Source: Quillaja saponaria (lineage: Eukaryota; Streptophyta; Magnoliopsida; Fabales; Quillajaceae). From it: DNA of 64,000 nucleotides. Position 1 is the first letter of the stretch; every line of letters begins with the position of its first letter. The translations under genes and the position numbers were made by a program. The stretch covers positions 11,813,532 to 11,877,531 of the forward strand of contig CM055617.1 in the NCBI GenBank assembly GCA_029379385.1, in the 5' to 3' direction. The notes under the pieces are model-generated. The model had not been told where the DNA came from, did no database searches, and was given only the letters and a program-made list of their open reading frames with translations. Below, piece by piece: positions 35,690-46,991 of the stretch.

Positions 35690-36660
35690 TTCACTTTTAT
35701 TGACTTCAAAAGGTAAGCCCAGACGATCCCCATTGAGAGGACATAGCTAGCCAGCTACTAGTGGTTAGGACAACTAGAATAGTCATCACTTCTAAAATGT
35801 TCATTCAATCTAGGACTAGCTTAATTAAACTTCATTAAGTGTACAGAATATCAATTTTTAAAAGGTCTCAACTGTAACTAAATATTTTTACAATCAAGCA
35901 TATGCAGTTTTTATCATTTTCCTTGCATGAAAATGGAAATAAAATTGAAATTACAAACCCAATTTTAATTCTCTTATAATTGAAATTTATTAAAATTAAA
36001 ACTTATGAATTTGGATCACATAAAAATATTACAATCGGAATTATGTTTCAACCACTTTGTCATCATCTTCGGTGATTCCTGATAGTGGTTGTCATCTTAT
36101 TTGGTGAGACTAACCAACAGTTGTCCTGATCATCTCCAATGAGTTCCAAAGGTGGTTATTGTCATCTTTGGCATGTCTTGACTATGGTGATGGTCTCTAG
36201 TGGCTCCAGACTTTCCTTTCCAGCAGGTTATAATGGTGTTTGTTGCCATCTTTAGCATGCCCCAACGGTGACGTTCGTCATCTCTAGCTAGTCTGACGGG
36301 TGGATGGTGATTAAAGATGGCATTGGCAGTGGATGGCAATTGACATCTGGTAATGGGTGGATGAGGTTGTGGCGAGTTATGGGTGGAGGTATAGCATGAC
36401 GTGTCACAATAATTGTAGGTTACTCCTAATATGAAATATATTTGGAATTGTAAGTTTTATGATCCAGCTCATAGAAAATGAAATTGGTGTTTGATGATTG
36501 TTTCTCAATTTCTTATAATTGAGTTGAGAATTTTAATTTCAATTTTAAAGTGTACACCAAACTAGAAAATTAGAATCTAATGGATAGGTTTTTTTTTCAT
36601 TTTTAATAATTATAAAGTTCCTAATAGTGAAAAAGAAGGAAAAACATGTATTTTTTTGTT
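35690..36660. other. Non-coding flank of the Helitron
   Basis: It starts with the displaced core of the 34-bp repeat (TTCACTTTTATTGACT at 35690). 36,050-36,420 is GC-richer with repeated GTCATCTTTGGCATG-like words. It is flanked by AT-rich segments that are roughly inverted (AATTGAAATT..TTCTCTTATAATTGA against TTATAATTGAG..AATTTCAATT), so an old MITE-like insertion is possible. No gene is supported. Confidence 0.4.
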
Positions 36661-36667
36661 TTTTTTA

Positions 36668-36815
36668 GCGATTAAGTGATGTTTGGCTTAATTTACACAC
36701 ACTTCTACTAAATTATATCTCTAATGTGGTTAAAGAAGATCATCCATGCTGGGACTATATAATTTATGAGTATTTTACTCTCCACAGCCATTTCAAATGT
36801 CACTCGAACTCATAT
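36668..36815. repeat. Dispersed repeat family R1, copy 3
   Basis: Contains GATTAAGTGATGTTTGGC, CTACTAAAT and GCTGGGACTATA, in the same order as the other R1 copies. Confidence 0.5.
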
Positions 36816-36980
36816 ATGTAATAAAAGGAGCACACATTCTTAACCATTAGGCTACCATTAAGGTTAAAGCATAGCAATTAACATATCATGTAATATCAAT
36901 ATATATTCTTTTGAACCTAAAAAAGCATCATTACTTAATTATTTTTTGTGAATTAATTTTCTACAACCAAAAATAAAAAG

Positions 36981-37075
36981 ATTGAGGTCCTAGCTCAACT
37001 AGTAAAACAGATGTATTAGGATCAAGTTCAAATTTCACCATCAACTGATATGTGATTATTTTCTTTTTAATTGCG
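36981..37075 (+). mobile_element. Probable tRNA-derived SINE
   Basis: TAGCTCAACTAGTAAAAC resembles an A box and GGATCAAGTTCAAATTTCACC, about 35 bp later, a decayed B box (GGTTCGAATCC type). The spacing fits an internal RNA polymerase III promoter. A T-rich tail follows. The target duplication was not resolved. Confidence 0.45.
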
Positions 37076-37614
37076 AGTTTTTTCTCTACTTTAGTTTGGC
37101 TTTATGGATAGTTGTAATACGGATGAATAAGGAGTTCTTCAATATAATATAATATATGTGTTTAATTTGATTTTTAAAGCAATTTTAGGTTTAAGTTTTT
37201 CTACAAAACTATTTGGTAATAGAGGTTTTATTTTTTAAGTTTTATAGAAAAGTATTTTTGGGTTTTTAGAGTCCTAAAAGCTTGAGTTATAAAAAAGAAA
37301 ATTTTTCAAATAGAAAACAAGGGAAGCTCAAATAAATTTTATAATTATTTTATTAAATATAAACAAGAGAAGCTCAAATAAATATAATCATAATATTTGT
37401 CAAAATGGTTTTTTTAGTATTTTTAATACTCAATATCTTTTTTGAAAATAAATTCAAACAATTTTTTTATATCTCATAACACTTTTATGTTAACTTATTC
37501 AAATTTTTTTACCTTTTATAAAGTGCTTTTTAAACATAGATACAACTTAAGAAATATTTTTACACATAGATACAATTTAACCAAACATATCCAATATAAA
37601 ATTTATGTAAATAC

Positions 37615-38095
37615 TAGGCGTGGAAATATGTCAGCAATAATTTGAAAAATCGAATTGAAACTAAATTTTTTCAATTTTATTTGGTTATTTTTTAATAAAA
37701 TTTATTTTTCGGTTTTTAACGAACCGAAATTGAAATTATCAATTCGGTTTTATCATTCATTGATTTAAACCGAAACCAAATAGAAATTATATTATATTTT
37801 AAAAATTAAATTAATATTAATTTAAGCCTTATTTTTGTGGTCCACAATAATATATTTATGTCTTTGAAAAAAAATATATATTTAAGCCTTATTTTGTAGG
37901 TTAAATAAACAAAAAAAAATTGTATAAATATATATAACCGGATTAAGCTCAATATTTAAGTCTAAATTAACCGAAATCAAACCGATTCGGTTTGGTTGTC
38001 TATTGTTACTAAAAATCAATTAACCGAAATTGATTCTTAACTGAACTTTTTGGTTCAGTTACTAATACCTCTAAAAATTGAACCGAACCCACCCC
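37615..38095. mobile_element. hAT-type MITE with CGGTTxGG-rich arms
   Basis: The left end is TAGGCGTGG and the right end reads GGGGTGGGTTCGGTTC on the other strand. TAAATAC flanks it at 37608-37614 and 38096-38102. The inside is full of AACCGAAA/TTCGGTTT words. It is a diverged relative of the element at 57949-58524. 38,100-38,870 has no gene. Confidence 0.6.
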
Positions 38096-39569
38096 TAAAT
38101 ACCATCCATGTAAAACAAAGGAGAAAAAGAAAAAATAATAATAATAAAGATTTTCTCTCATGGAGAAATTCTTCTGCCTACACCTAAGAAAGCCCAATAA
38201 GTTTTTCTTGTGAACTCCAGACCTTCCATCAAAACTTCATACACTGGGTCTGCGTTGGGCAACTATGTTAGGCTATGGCTGGAGGTTTAATTATAAGTAA
38301 TTTGGGCCAACAGATAAGTATATCCAAAATGTGGGATTTGAGATAAGTGTTTCACTATAACAGTGGGCCTTAAGATATGGGCTGTAGAGTGTGATCTTTG
38401 ATTTTAGGTGGTAAGAAATCATCCACAAAATGTATACTGTCTTTTTTCTTTTTCTTTTTTCCATTTTTTTTTTAAAAAAAAAAAAAAAGCAAATTCTTCC
38501 CTCTTCGTAACTAGAACCCGAAAAGAAATTATTTACAAAATCCCAATTTCATAAGTAGAGGATTTTTTAATTTATTTTTTTGGTTTGAGAGGATACCAAT
38601 AATTGAACCCACAACCTGAGATGGGGAGAGAGTTTTAAGCATTGGTATCATGTTACTTAAGTTAACATAGACTAATCATAAGTATGGAGATTAATAATCC
38701 TATAAAATAAAAAAATAGTTATTTTTCATTGGAAACTTAATTATTTTACATAATATTTAGCTTCATTGATTTTCTATCTAGGGTGGATTTAACTTAATTT
38801 GTACTTTAATTATGAACTAACATTGCTCAAAACATACATCCTATCTAAAAAAAAATTTATTTTTTGGTACACTGGAAAGTTAAAGTATAAATATTATAGT
38901 AATTTACACTTTACTTTATTGGGATTTACTAAAACGACACTAATGTTCAAATTTTACAGAATATAACACTTCCCTCCTTTAGATCGATGAATAACTAACG
39001 GTAAAAAAAAAAAAAAAAATTTAGGGAAAATATTAAAAAGTCCCAACTTCAAAGTATCAAAATGACCTACTTTATTTTTTTTTCTTTTCAAATATGACAT
39101 AAATACTTATGTTTTCTATGTTTTCACTCACTTGTAGTTTCTTAGTCTTAATAGAAATATATATTTAATTCAATTTATTTAATTTTATTATATTATATTT
39201 AATAAAATATCAAGAAAATATTTACACATATACAAGTAAATTTGAATTTTAATATTAATATTAAATAAAATAGGCTTGAATTATTTCTATATTTTATTAT
39301 GATATGAACTATAAAATAAAAACTTGTATGTATTTGAAAGATAAATTCAAGCATTTGTAAAAATCTAACTTTCGTGACACATACATTGTATGGGAATTGT
39401 GTTTATGATATATAATAATATACATATATGTCCATTAATAATTGATACATATATCAAGAAATTATAGTTAATAAAAAAAAATACTATGTTAATGACAATA
39501 ATCAAATAGATAAATCTAATCAAAAATTAATTCATAATATAAAAATATATTTTTAAAAAAAATTCTAAA

Positions 39570-40500
39570 GATGGAAGAAGAGTTAATACAATAATATTAT
39601 AATCATAAAAACCATACTCTTAATATTTCTTTTCATTCATAACATTTAAAAAATAATTTATAATATTATAATTATTTATAACTTATTAAATTTAAAAAAA
39701 TTGAGAAATTCAAACTTAATTACAATTGATATATAGTTATTCACAAATTATAGATTTATTAATATTGAGAAATAATTAGGATAAAAAAATGAACAATCAT
39801 AAAATAATTACAATCATATTAATATCAAAACAAAGAAAAATTTATCAAACAATAAAAAATAAAAATAAAAACATTTGAAGAAAAATAACAACTAAAAATT
39901 ATTTATGGCAATAGTAAAAACTCAAAGGGTATTTAAACAAATAAAATTTCTTCCACTAAAAGTTAAAACAACAATATATAATCATAGAAACTATACTCTA
40001 AAATATTTTTTAATTCATAGTTTTTTCAAAAATTTGAGAAAAACTAAAAAATATTATAATTATCTGGAACTTATTAAACAAAAAAAATTGAGAAATTCTA
40101 TATTAACTATTATTGACAAAAAAAAAAAAAATTGAATTAAAAGTTAAAACAACAATATTATAATCCTAAAAATTATATTCTTAATATTTCTTTTAATTCG
40201 TAGTAACTTTTTAAAATTTTAGTTGATAAATGTGAGAAGAACAAAACAAAATTAAGATTATTAGGTACTTCTTAAAATAAATAAAAAATCAGAAATTCAA
40301 TCTTAATTACAACTGACATATAATTATTAAAAAATTATAAATATATTACTATTGAGAAGAATTAGTAAAAAAAAAAAAAGTCAATAATCCTAAAACAATT
40401 ACAATCCTATTGATATTAAAATGGAGAAAAATTAGAAGAAAAAAATTAGTTTATTTGAAACAAAATAACAACTAAAGATAACAAGGTAATAATAAAAACT
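39570..40500. repeat. Satellite-like AT-rich repeat, about three tandem units
   Basis: Units near 39,570, 39,940 and 40,137 share ACxATACTCTTAATATTTCTT, TTGAGAAATTCAA, GACATATAATTATT and TATTGAGAAGAATTAG. The same unit occurs once inside the CACTA element near 52,790-53,095. Confidence 0.65.
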
Positions 40501-41067
40501 TACTAGGGTATTTTAAGAAATCAAAACTCTTTGTCATTAGGCCACTTTTATATATAGTATAGATATAGATATAGATAAAAAAAAAGAAAAAAAAAAGTGA
40601 TTTACATAAATATAGTATTGAAAATAACAACTTTTTTCTTGAAGAGAAAAAAAAAATTATGAAATAAGAGAATGAAAATATCTTATTAATTTTTAGAAAT
40701 TTTAATCTTTCATTAATAATTATATAGTAGATTTATGTCTTTTAATTTTTATAATATGATTTAAAAAAAATAAAATTTACTTAATATTTTGAACCTAAAA
40801 CATATATATATTTTTTTAATGCAAAGGTGAAAATGGAAAAAAAAATATATTTTATTTTAACACTTAAACGTATTTGAAAGAAATTTAAAGTTATGACTTA
40901 TGTGTCTTGTAAAGTCAAGACTTAAGACTTTAGTGGTATTATAATTTTATTTTTCTATTTGAGATGTCACTAAGAAATACTACTTTATTTATATTTATGT
41001 AAACTTTTTTTTTTCATGTTTTATTAGAAAGAATAAATTTAAATTTAAATTAAAAGTTTAACATACT

Positions 41068-41981
41068 TGAATATAATGATAATTTTGTATTATATGTAAA
41101 TAAGATGATTTGATTACATAGAGAAAGCCTATTATATAGGCAGTACAAGTTGACCTAGCATAATGAACCTAGTCTAATATAAGACTAAGTACAATAATGA
41201 GGCATAAATCATGGTCGTAATATACTCTAACTCCCCTCTCTCACACTCAAGGTGATTGACTTGAAACTAGCTTGAGTTTGGAAACCAAATTGATGAAGTG
41301 TCTTTTGTAGATAAAATACTTGTTTTGGTACATGTGAGGCAACGTATAATTGGTAGAGGGGTTATGCTTCCCTAAGCGATGTTTAGAGACGTCTCATGCA
41401 GGGCAGTCTAAGTATTTGCTCAATGACGTATGAAAGGTTATAAGTACGTGTGAGGCAACGTATAACTAGTAGATGGATTATACTTCCCTAAGCCATGTTT
41501 AGGGACATCTCACTCAAGATAATCTGAGTACGTGCTTAAAGACGTATAAAGATATATAAGAATATATATATATATATATATATATTAAAAAGGAAGATGA
41601 TGATTTCGTTGGGATGGTGAGATAAGGGGAGCTAAGAGCAATCTCAAATCAAAGGGAGAAGTAATGGCTAAAAGAAGGCTGATGGGTGGTCTAGATGGCT
41701 AATGGGTAGTTAGATTAATGAAGCGGTTGTGGAAGGGGTTGAAGTGGGGGTTTGCCATCAAGAAGGAGGTGGCAAAAACTTTAAGAAAACTTAAGCTCTG
41801 ATACCAACTTGAATATAATGATAGTTTTGTATTATATGTTTAATGGGATGATTTGTTTATATAAATAAACTCTGTATATATAAGCAATACAAGTTGACCT
41901 AGCATAATGAACCTAGCCTAGTATAAGACTAAGTACAATAATTAGGAATAAATTATAGGCTGTAATATACTCTAACTAACA
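41068..41981 (-). mobile_element. TRIM-like small LTR retrotransposon, 914 bp
   Basis: Two direct repeats, 41068-41231 and 41811-41981 (164 and 171 bp), share TGAATATAATGATA, CAAGTTGACCTAGCATAATG and AATATACTCTAAC. On the minus strand each LTR reads TTAGAGTATATTAC to ATTATATTCA. Just inside the 5' LTR is TTGGTATCAGAGC, a perfect initiator-tRNA primer site (about 41795-41808). Just before the 3' LTR is the polypurine GAGAGAGGGGAG. The 580-bp interior has no coding frame but holds two imperfect ~115-bp direct copies (near 41,325 and 41,441). LTRs differ considerably, so it is old. It is a non-autonomous element of the copia class; no target duplication is clear. Confidence 0.8.
41555..41585. 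repeat. (AT)n microsatellite inside the TRIM-like element
   Basis: A run of AT units between the internal duplications and the primer-site side of the element. Confidence 0.85.
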
Positions 41982-42393
41982 CAATGTATTGCTATAAGAA
42001 AAAAAAATAAGTAAGTATAGAGGGTAATAGAGAAAATGAAAGTGCTTAGGACTTACTTGAAAATGTTAAAATTCAAGATATGTCATTTGGATACTTTGAA
42101 GACAAAATTAGGATTTTTAGTATATTTTCAGAAATTATTTTTTAATACCGTTAGTTTTTCATTCATCCAAAAGAGGGTAAGTATAATGTACTCTAAACAT
42201 TATGCATGTTAAAGTATAAACAAAGGGAAAGATGATAATAAATAAGGCCAATCATGAATTACCCAAAATATATTGGTTGTATGATGGTATAGTTTTGTAG
42301 AGTTAAGGTAGAAACTATATAATCGCAACCCAAATGCCAGCTCCAACATAGATTAGGTTAGATAGTGGCTTGACCTAACTCGAGTTTTTAAAA

Positions 42394-43980
42394 ATGTTGT
42401 TCACCGCACATAGAAGCATGACCGGCTAGAGTAATGGATAACCAAACCTCTGTAACCTTCACTCTAAATCAAAGGAAATACTCATGACCAGTTACCAAAC
42501 TAAAAGTTAAAGAAAGTTTTGTCAAAAACATGACTATATAAACATATGATTACTGAAAGTAATAGTAAATTACACAAAAATTTTGGCAAAAATTTCTCGT
42601 AAAGTGGAACATGCTTGAGTAATACAAACATCATGTAACATTGTTTATGCACAACAACATCAAAATTAATAACTATATCATATTAGTAAGGAACTCCGCT
42701 CCATTTTCACACTAAGAACAACCAACAACCTAAATTATTACACAATTCAAAAGTTCATGACTCAAGCCCTAGTGTGACTGCAAGTTCTTCATACTTGGCT
42801 TCAAGGTTGTGTGCTCACGTGAATACCTTGCTGTAGTAGCAATCCGTAAATCAAGTTTAGGTCCGAGAAGCTTGTTGAGATCCTAATGCTAAAATAAAAC
42901 ATAAATAACAAAGTGTAAGTCATAAAAACTCAGTAAGTGGAAAACGTACCCAAAGGGTACTAGCATCATTTAAAATATATCAAACAAATCAAGCAAAGCA
43001 TCCAAAAGGGCCAATAATCGAAGTAACTCAGTACCCACACACCATGTATGCATCCTCCTCAGGGCTTTTTGCTCCCGCACACCAAGAATACACATAAACT
43101 TCTCACATAACCTCCCCGGGGCTGAGTTACTAGAGGTGCACCCAAATTCTATCTCATATAAAAAAATAATTCATTGGCCCTTATTAAAACAAGATTTCAC
43201 CTCAATTCATGCACACTAACTAGCTAAATTTCAAAGGTATAGTATCATTATCACATAATTCAACTTAAGGTATCACGCATTTTCATTCAACAATTATACA
43301 CATATGCACAATATTGTAAGACACAACTAATATCCAAAGGGTAATGTTTTCCACTCTCACAAAATTTCGAATTTTGTTCATCACTTATTCTTAGGTTCAT
43401 GTGTGTCGTTGGATCAATGTTGTGTTCCTGAAAATCATATTTCCAAGTATTACTTAGTTTTTAAATTTCATGGTTATAATCCTCTAATTACCAAAACCTA
43501 TAAATATTGAGTTAAATGCATTTCTTGGAAACTAACGCCTTTTTGACATTTTAACAAATACCTTAGGGGCATAATTAATTCCAATTCATGTATATGTATA
43601 TACATACACCAAGAAAACCAATACATCCCTCACTTTCAACATTACTTACATTCCAAACATTAACTTTACAATTGGTTTAGTTATATACAAGAAAGAAATA
43701 GCTTGAATTATATAATTTCTACATCACTAAAACCAAATTCCATGGTTTCCTCTTCCATCAAACCTTAATTCATCCTCCTAACTTCTTTATATCCAAACCC
43801 TTAAGCAAGATAACAAATATAACAACTAACTCAAAGGAAAAAGGCACGTAAATCATGTCATAACCCTTATAACACATTATTGTAAAGACAAGTTTTAGAT
43901 ATCATATGTAAAATTTTAGTTCTAAAATAATAAATACAAAAAAAAATTATATATTTATATATATAAGATGTATATACATA
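42394..43980 (-). repeat. Unclassified non-coding repeat family N, copy A
   Basis: It aligns with copy C at 60893 onward and, inverted, with copy B at about 53,870-57,194. Landmarks are CATGACCGGC near its 3' end, ACGTACCCAAAGGGTACTAG, CACACCA..CTCCCGCACACCA, GGGGCTGAGTTACTAG, and GTGTGTCGTTGG. No protein can be read. The 5' part appears cut where the CACTA element begins. Its nature (long solo LTR, LARD or other) is unresolved. Confidence 0.55.
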
Positions 43981-43983
43981 AGT

Positions 43984-44760
43984 CAGTACAAGAAAAAAGC
44001 AGTTTAGCCGACGATCTCAATTTGTCACAAATTTGTCGTAAATCCATCGCAAATTGGATTTGAGATGAACTTGTGACGGATTTCTGACGAATTATGTCTA
44101 TCATAAATTTCTCGACGCATTTTGCGACGAAAATAATTTGGTTGTAAATCCGTCGCAAATGTATAGTGACGGGATTATTTCATCGCTATTCCATAGTAAA
44201 TCATTTGCCAAAAAAATTCAAAACTATCATTAAATTTCTATAATAAATTTCGTCACAAATTTCGTTGCAAATCCGTCGCAAATTTTACAATGAACAACTT
44301 TTATGTCCGTCACAAATCTGTCGCAAATTAAGATCAAAATTCGGTCACAAATCCACCGTAATTTCTTCGCAAAATTTCGTCATAAATCTGTAGCAAATCT
44401 ATCGCAATCTTAAAACTTAAGAAATTTCAATCCGATGCAAATAAGTCGCAAATGTGTCGCAATTGTAAAACTTAAGAAATTTTAATCTGTTACAAAACTA
44501 TCACAAATCCGTCACAAAATGAAGTTAATTAAGAAATTTATTTCTGTCACAAATCCGTCACAAAATTAAGTTAATTAAGAAATTTATTTCCCTCACAAAA
44601 TTAAGTTAATTAAGAAATTTATTTCCGTCACAAATCCGTCACAAATCTGTCATAAATCCGTATTTTCGTTGCTATTCCGTCACAAATTTGTCACTAATAT
44701 GAAAATATAATGTGCATATTCTGTCTCAAAATCATCACTATTATGTCACTAATTGTAACA
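43984..44760. promoter_or_regulatory. CACTA left subterminal repeats
   Basis: Dozens of short, mostly same-direction words such as CGTCACAAATCCGTCGCAAAT and its variants. In En/Spm elements such motifs are binding sites for the TNPA accessory protein. A ~40-bp unit with AAGTTAATTAAGAAATTTATT repeats near 44,520-44,630. Confidence 0.7.
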
Positions 44761-45019
44761 GTTTTTAATATATTTATATATTTTAATTCATTTATCCATA
44801 TTTTTTACACCCGTTTTGACCATGTAACATTAATAAATTCAAGAACTAAACTATAATAAACACATTCCATTAACAAAAGAAAATTACATCAATTCAACAA
44901 AGTTTCAACACATATCCAACTAACTTTCGACACATTCAACATTTAACATATCCAAATATGTAATAAAAGTAAACTTAGATAATAAAATCTTGGCCAAAAA
45001 CTAAGTAAGAAACTACATC

Positions 45020-46825
45020 TTAATCATCGTCACCAAGATCCTCATCAGATTCATCATCATCATCCTCATCGGATTCATCATCATCATCTTTATCTTCAAC
45101 ATTATCATCCTAATAAGTAAAACATAGTAAATTTATATAAGTAAATTTGTATAATTTAATTAGTTTCTATTTTTCATAATTGAAACAAAACCTACGGCTT
45201 GTCGTCTATATTTTCCTTTTGGTTTCCCTTTCTGATGTCCACTTGCCCGAGACGTTTGAGAGAAAGAAATTGTCAACTGTTTAATCGCATCCACAACACC
45301 TTTTAGCACATTATCAACATAACTACGTATCTCTTGATTTTGTGTTTGAATCTCAGTGCGACAACTCGATACGCATCTTGGTTCACATGATACTTAAAAA
45401 ATGTTATTCTAAGATAGGCGCAGTAGATGATGAACTAGCTGGATGCAAGCTAACACTAGCCGAAGATGAGGAACGTGAATAACAAGGGTCAAGAGTACGA
45501 CCAAAGCCATAAACTCTACCCTTCTTTGGCTGACCAGTAGAACACAACTATGCATCCATATCTATAACCGGTTCAGTAGATGAGGAACTTCCATCCTCTC
45601 CATATTTTTCAATAACTCTACAGGAATACCCTTCCTATAAATCAAAAAAATTTAAGTTATATAAATTTCATTGAATATATAAAAAATAATCACTTATTTT
45701 AAAGATTAATACTTACGCTGACATTTTGTGAATGATGAGAAGCAAACTCTTATGTCTTTCTCTTATGTGTCCGGTCAAATAACTCCTTATATCGGACGGG
45801 TCGCTTTAGCTCTTTTTCCTGCAAAATAAACATAACTTATACATGCCTTCATTAAAAAAATTATGAGTTAGTAAATTAAATGATTTATTTGTTTACCATA
45901 ATCTCCTTATGACGAACAAATGTGCGCGAACCTCCAGCATGAACACTAGCCTCTGGCATTGAACTTCGATTTTTCATAGCAGCTGCCGACTTGTGTTTCC
46001 ACTCCTCTGTATTCCATGTTGTTTCACATAACTCATTAAAATATTCAGATCAAATAGCTATTGGACCGAATCCTTTCAAATCTAATGGGTTTTATGATCT
46101 ACTTTTTACCCTAGCCATATTTCTCGCATTATAAAGTAGTTGATTGAATTGTTCTTGTGCAGTCTTTTCCCACACAATACGAGCCATAGACCTATCATAC
46201 TCAAATGCAAAACGAAATCTCCTCTAAAAAGTAAAATATATAATAGTTAGCAATAACATTCAATCATATACAAATATTAATTATACATAAATCTTACCAT
46301 AAATGAGTCGAAAAGTGAATCCTTAACGTCTTGAGAATATGATTTATAGGTTGCTATCGAGCCAGGCATATGAGAAATAATTTCACTGCTTATTTCATGA
46401 GTGACAGTTGATGGATGGAACCTCTAACTACATACACATAAAAGATTTAGATAAAAAAAAAATGAAATCAAATATATATATATATATATATAAACACAAA
46501 TAAGTGTATAACTTACGGATTTGTTCCTGGCTCTATACTGATGATAGGGCGTGGACCTGCACTGTCAATATCATGTGAGGCTAATGATGGACTCTTGGCC
46601 AGAGTAACCTGATGATGGAGAAATAGTGTGTGAGGTGGATGGTGAAGGAAGTATAGGTGATACAGACTCCCTCCTAGATGATGAAGGAAGTATAGGTGAT
46701 ATAGACTCCCTCCTAGATAATGAATGAAGTATAGGTGATACAGCCTCCCTCCTAGACAATGATTCTGGTATGTCACTCCTTGACAATCTAGTAAGCAGTG
46801 CAGGTTTGTGGATCCGTGGTGGCAT
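45020..46825 (-). pseudogene. CACTA second gene, Transposase_24 (Ptta/En/Spm) protein, decayed
   Basis: This is the accessory-type protein of plant CACTA elements. The N-terminus starts MPPRIHKPALLTRL at 46825 and carries four serial repeats of the type SLSRRESVSPIL. The central domain continues with VTHEISSEIISHMPGSIATY, then FRFAFEYDRSMARIVWEKTA, WNTEEWKHKSAAAMKNRS and HAGGSRTFVRHKEIM (46,420-45,900), matching the plant Transposase_24 pattern. A basic stretch GHQKGKPKGKYRRQA with a GTAGG donor near 45,190 precedes a last exon that is almost wholly Asp/Glu and ends at 45020. Stops occur after VKSRS and after FGPIAI (about 46,095 and 46,050), so the gene is dead. It lies downstream of the transposase gene. 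Confidence 0.75.
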
Positions 46826-46991
46826 ACTTCAAAATACAAACAGTATACACATAATAACATATATTTGTCATGGCATACAATAAAATTTAACTATTAACAT
46901 AAGGCAAATAATATATTGAATGGCATATTAATAACATACACATTACCAGCAGAATTTTTTAGATGTTATCTGTATCATCACTTTCTAATTG

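Larger units (their letters stand above)
38880..42230. mobile_element. Block with diverged long inverted ends (MULE-like or foldback)
   Basis: About 170 bp at 38,880-39,080 (CACTTCCCTCCTTTAGATCG, GAATAACTAACGGTA, CTTCAAAGTATCAAAATGAC) recurs inverted at 42,057-42,228 (TACCGTTAGTTTTTCATTC, GTCATTTGGATACTTTGAAG). Long inverted ends suggest a Mutator-like or foldback element. No transposase frame is seen. The TRIM-like element and satellite-like repeats lie inside. A target duplication could not be fixed. Confidence 0.45.

Noticed and set aside
36130..36339. 69-codon minus-strand frame in the GC-richer block
   Set aside because: Low-complexity His/Thr-rich product from repeated words, no start context, no known family.
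36981..37075. A functional tRNA gene
   Set aside because: A and B box-like words are present, but no cloverleaf or acceptor stem forms; a SINE relic fits better.
41068..41231. A solo LTR
   Set aside because: A second direct copy at 41811-41981, with primer site and polypurine tract between them, makes it one end of a small complete element.
44000..44760. CRISPR-like regular repeats
   Set aside because: Unit spacing is irregular, there are no spacers, and they lie at a CACTA end in plant nuclear DNA; they are subterminal motifs.
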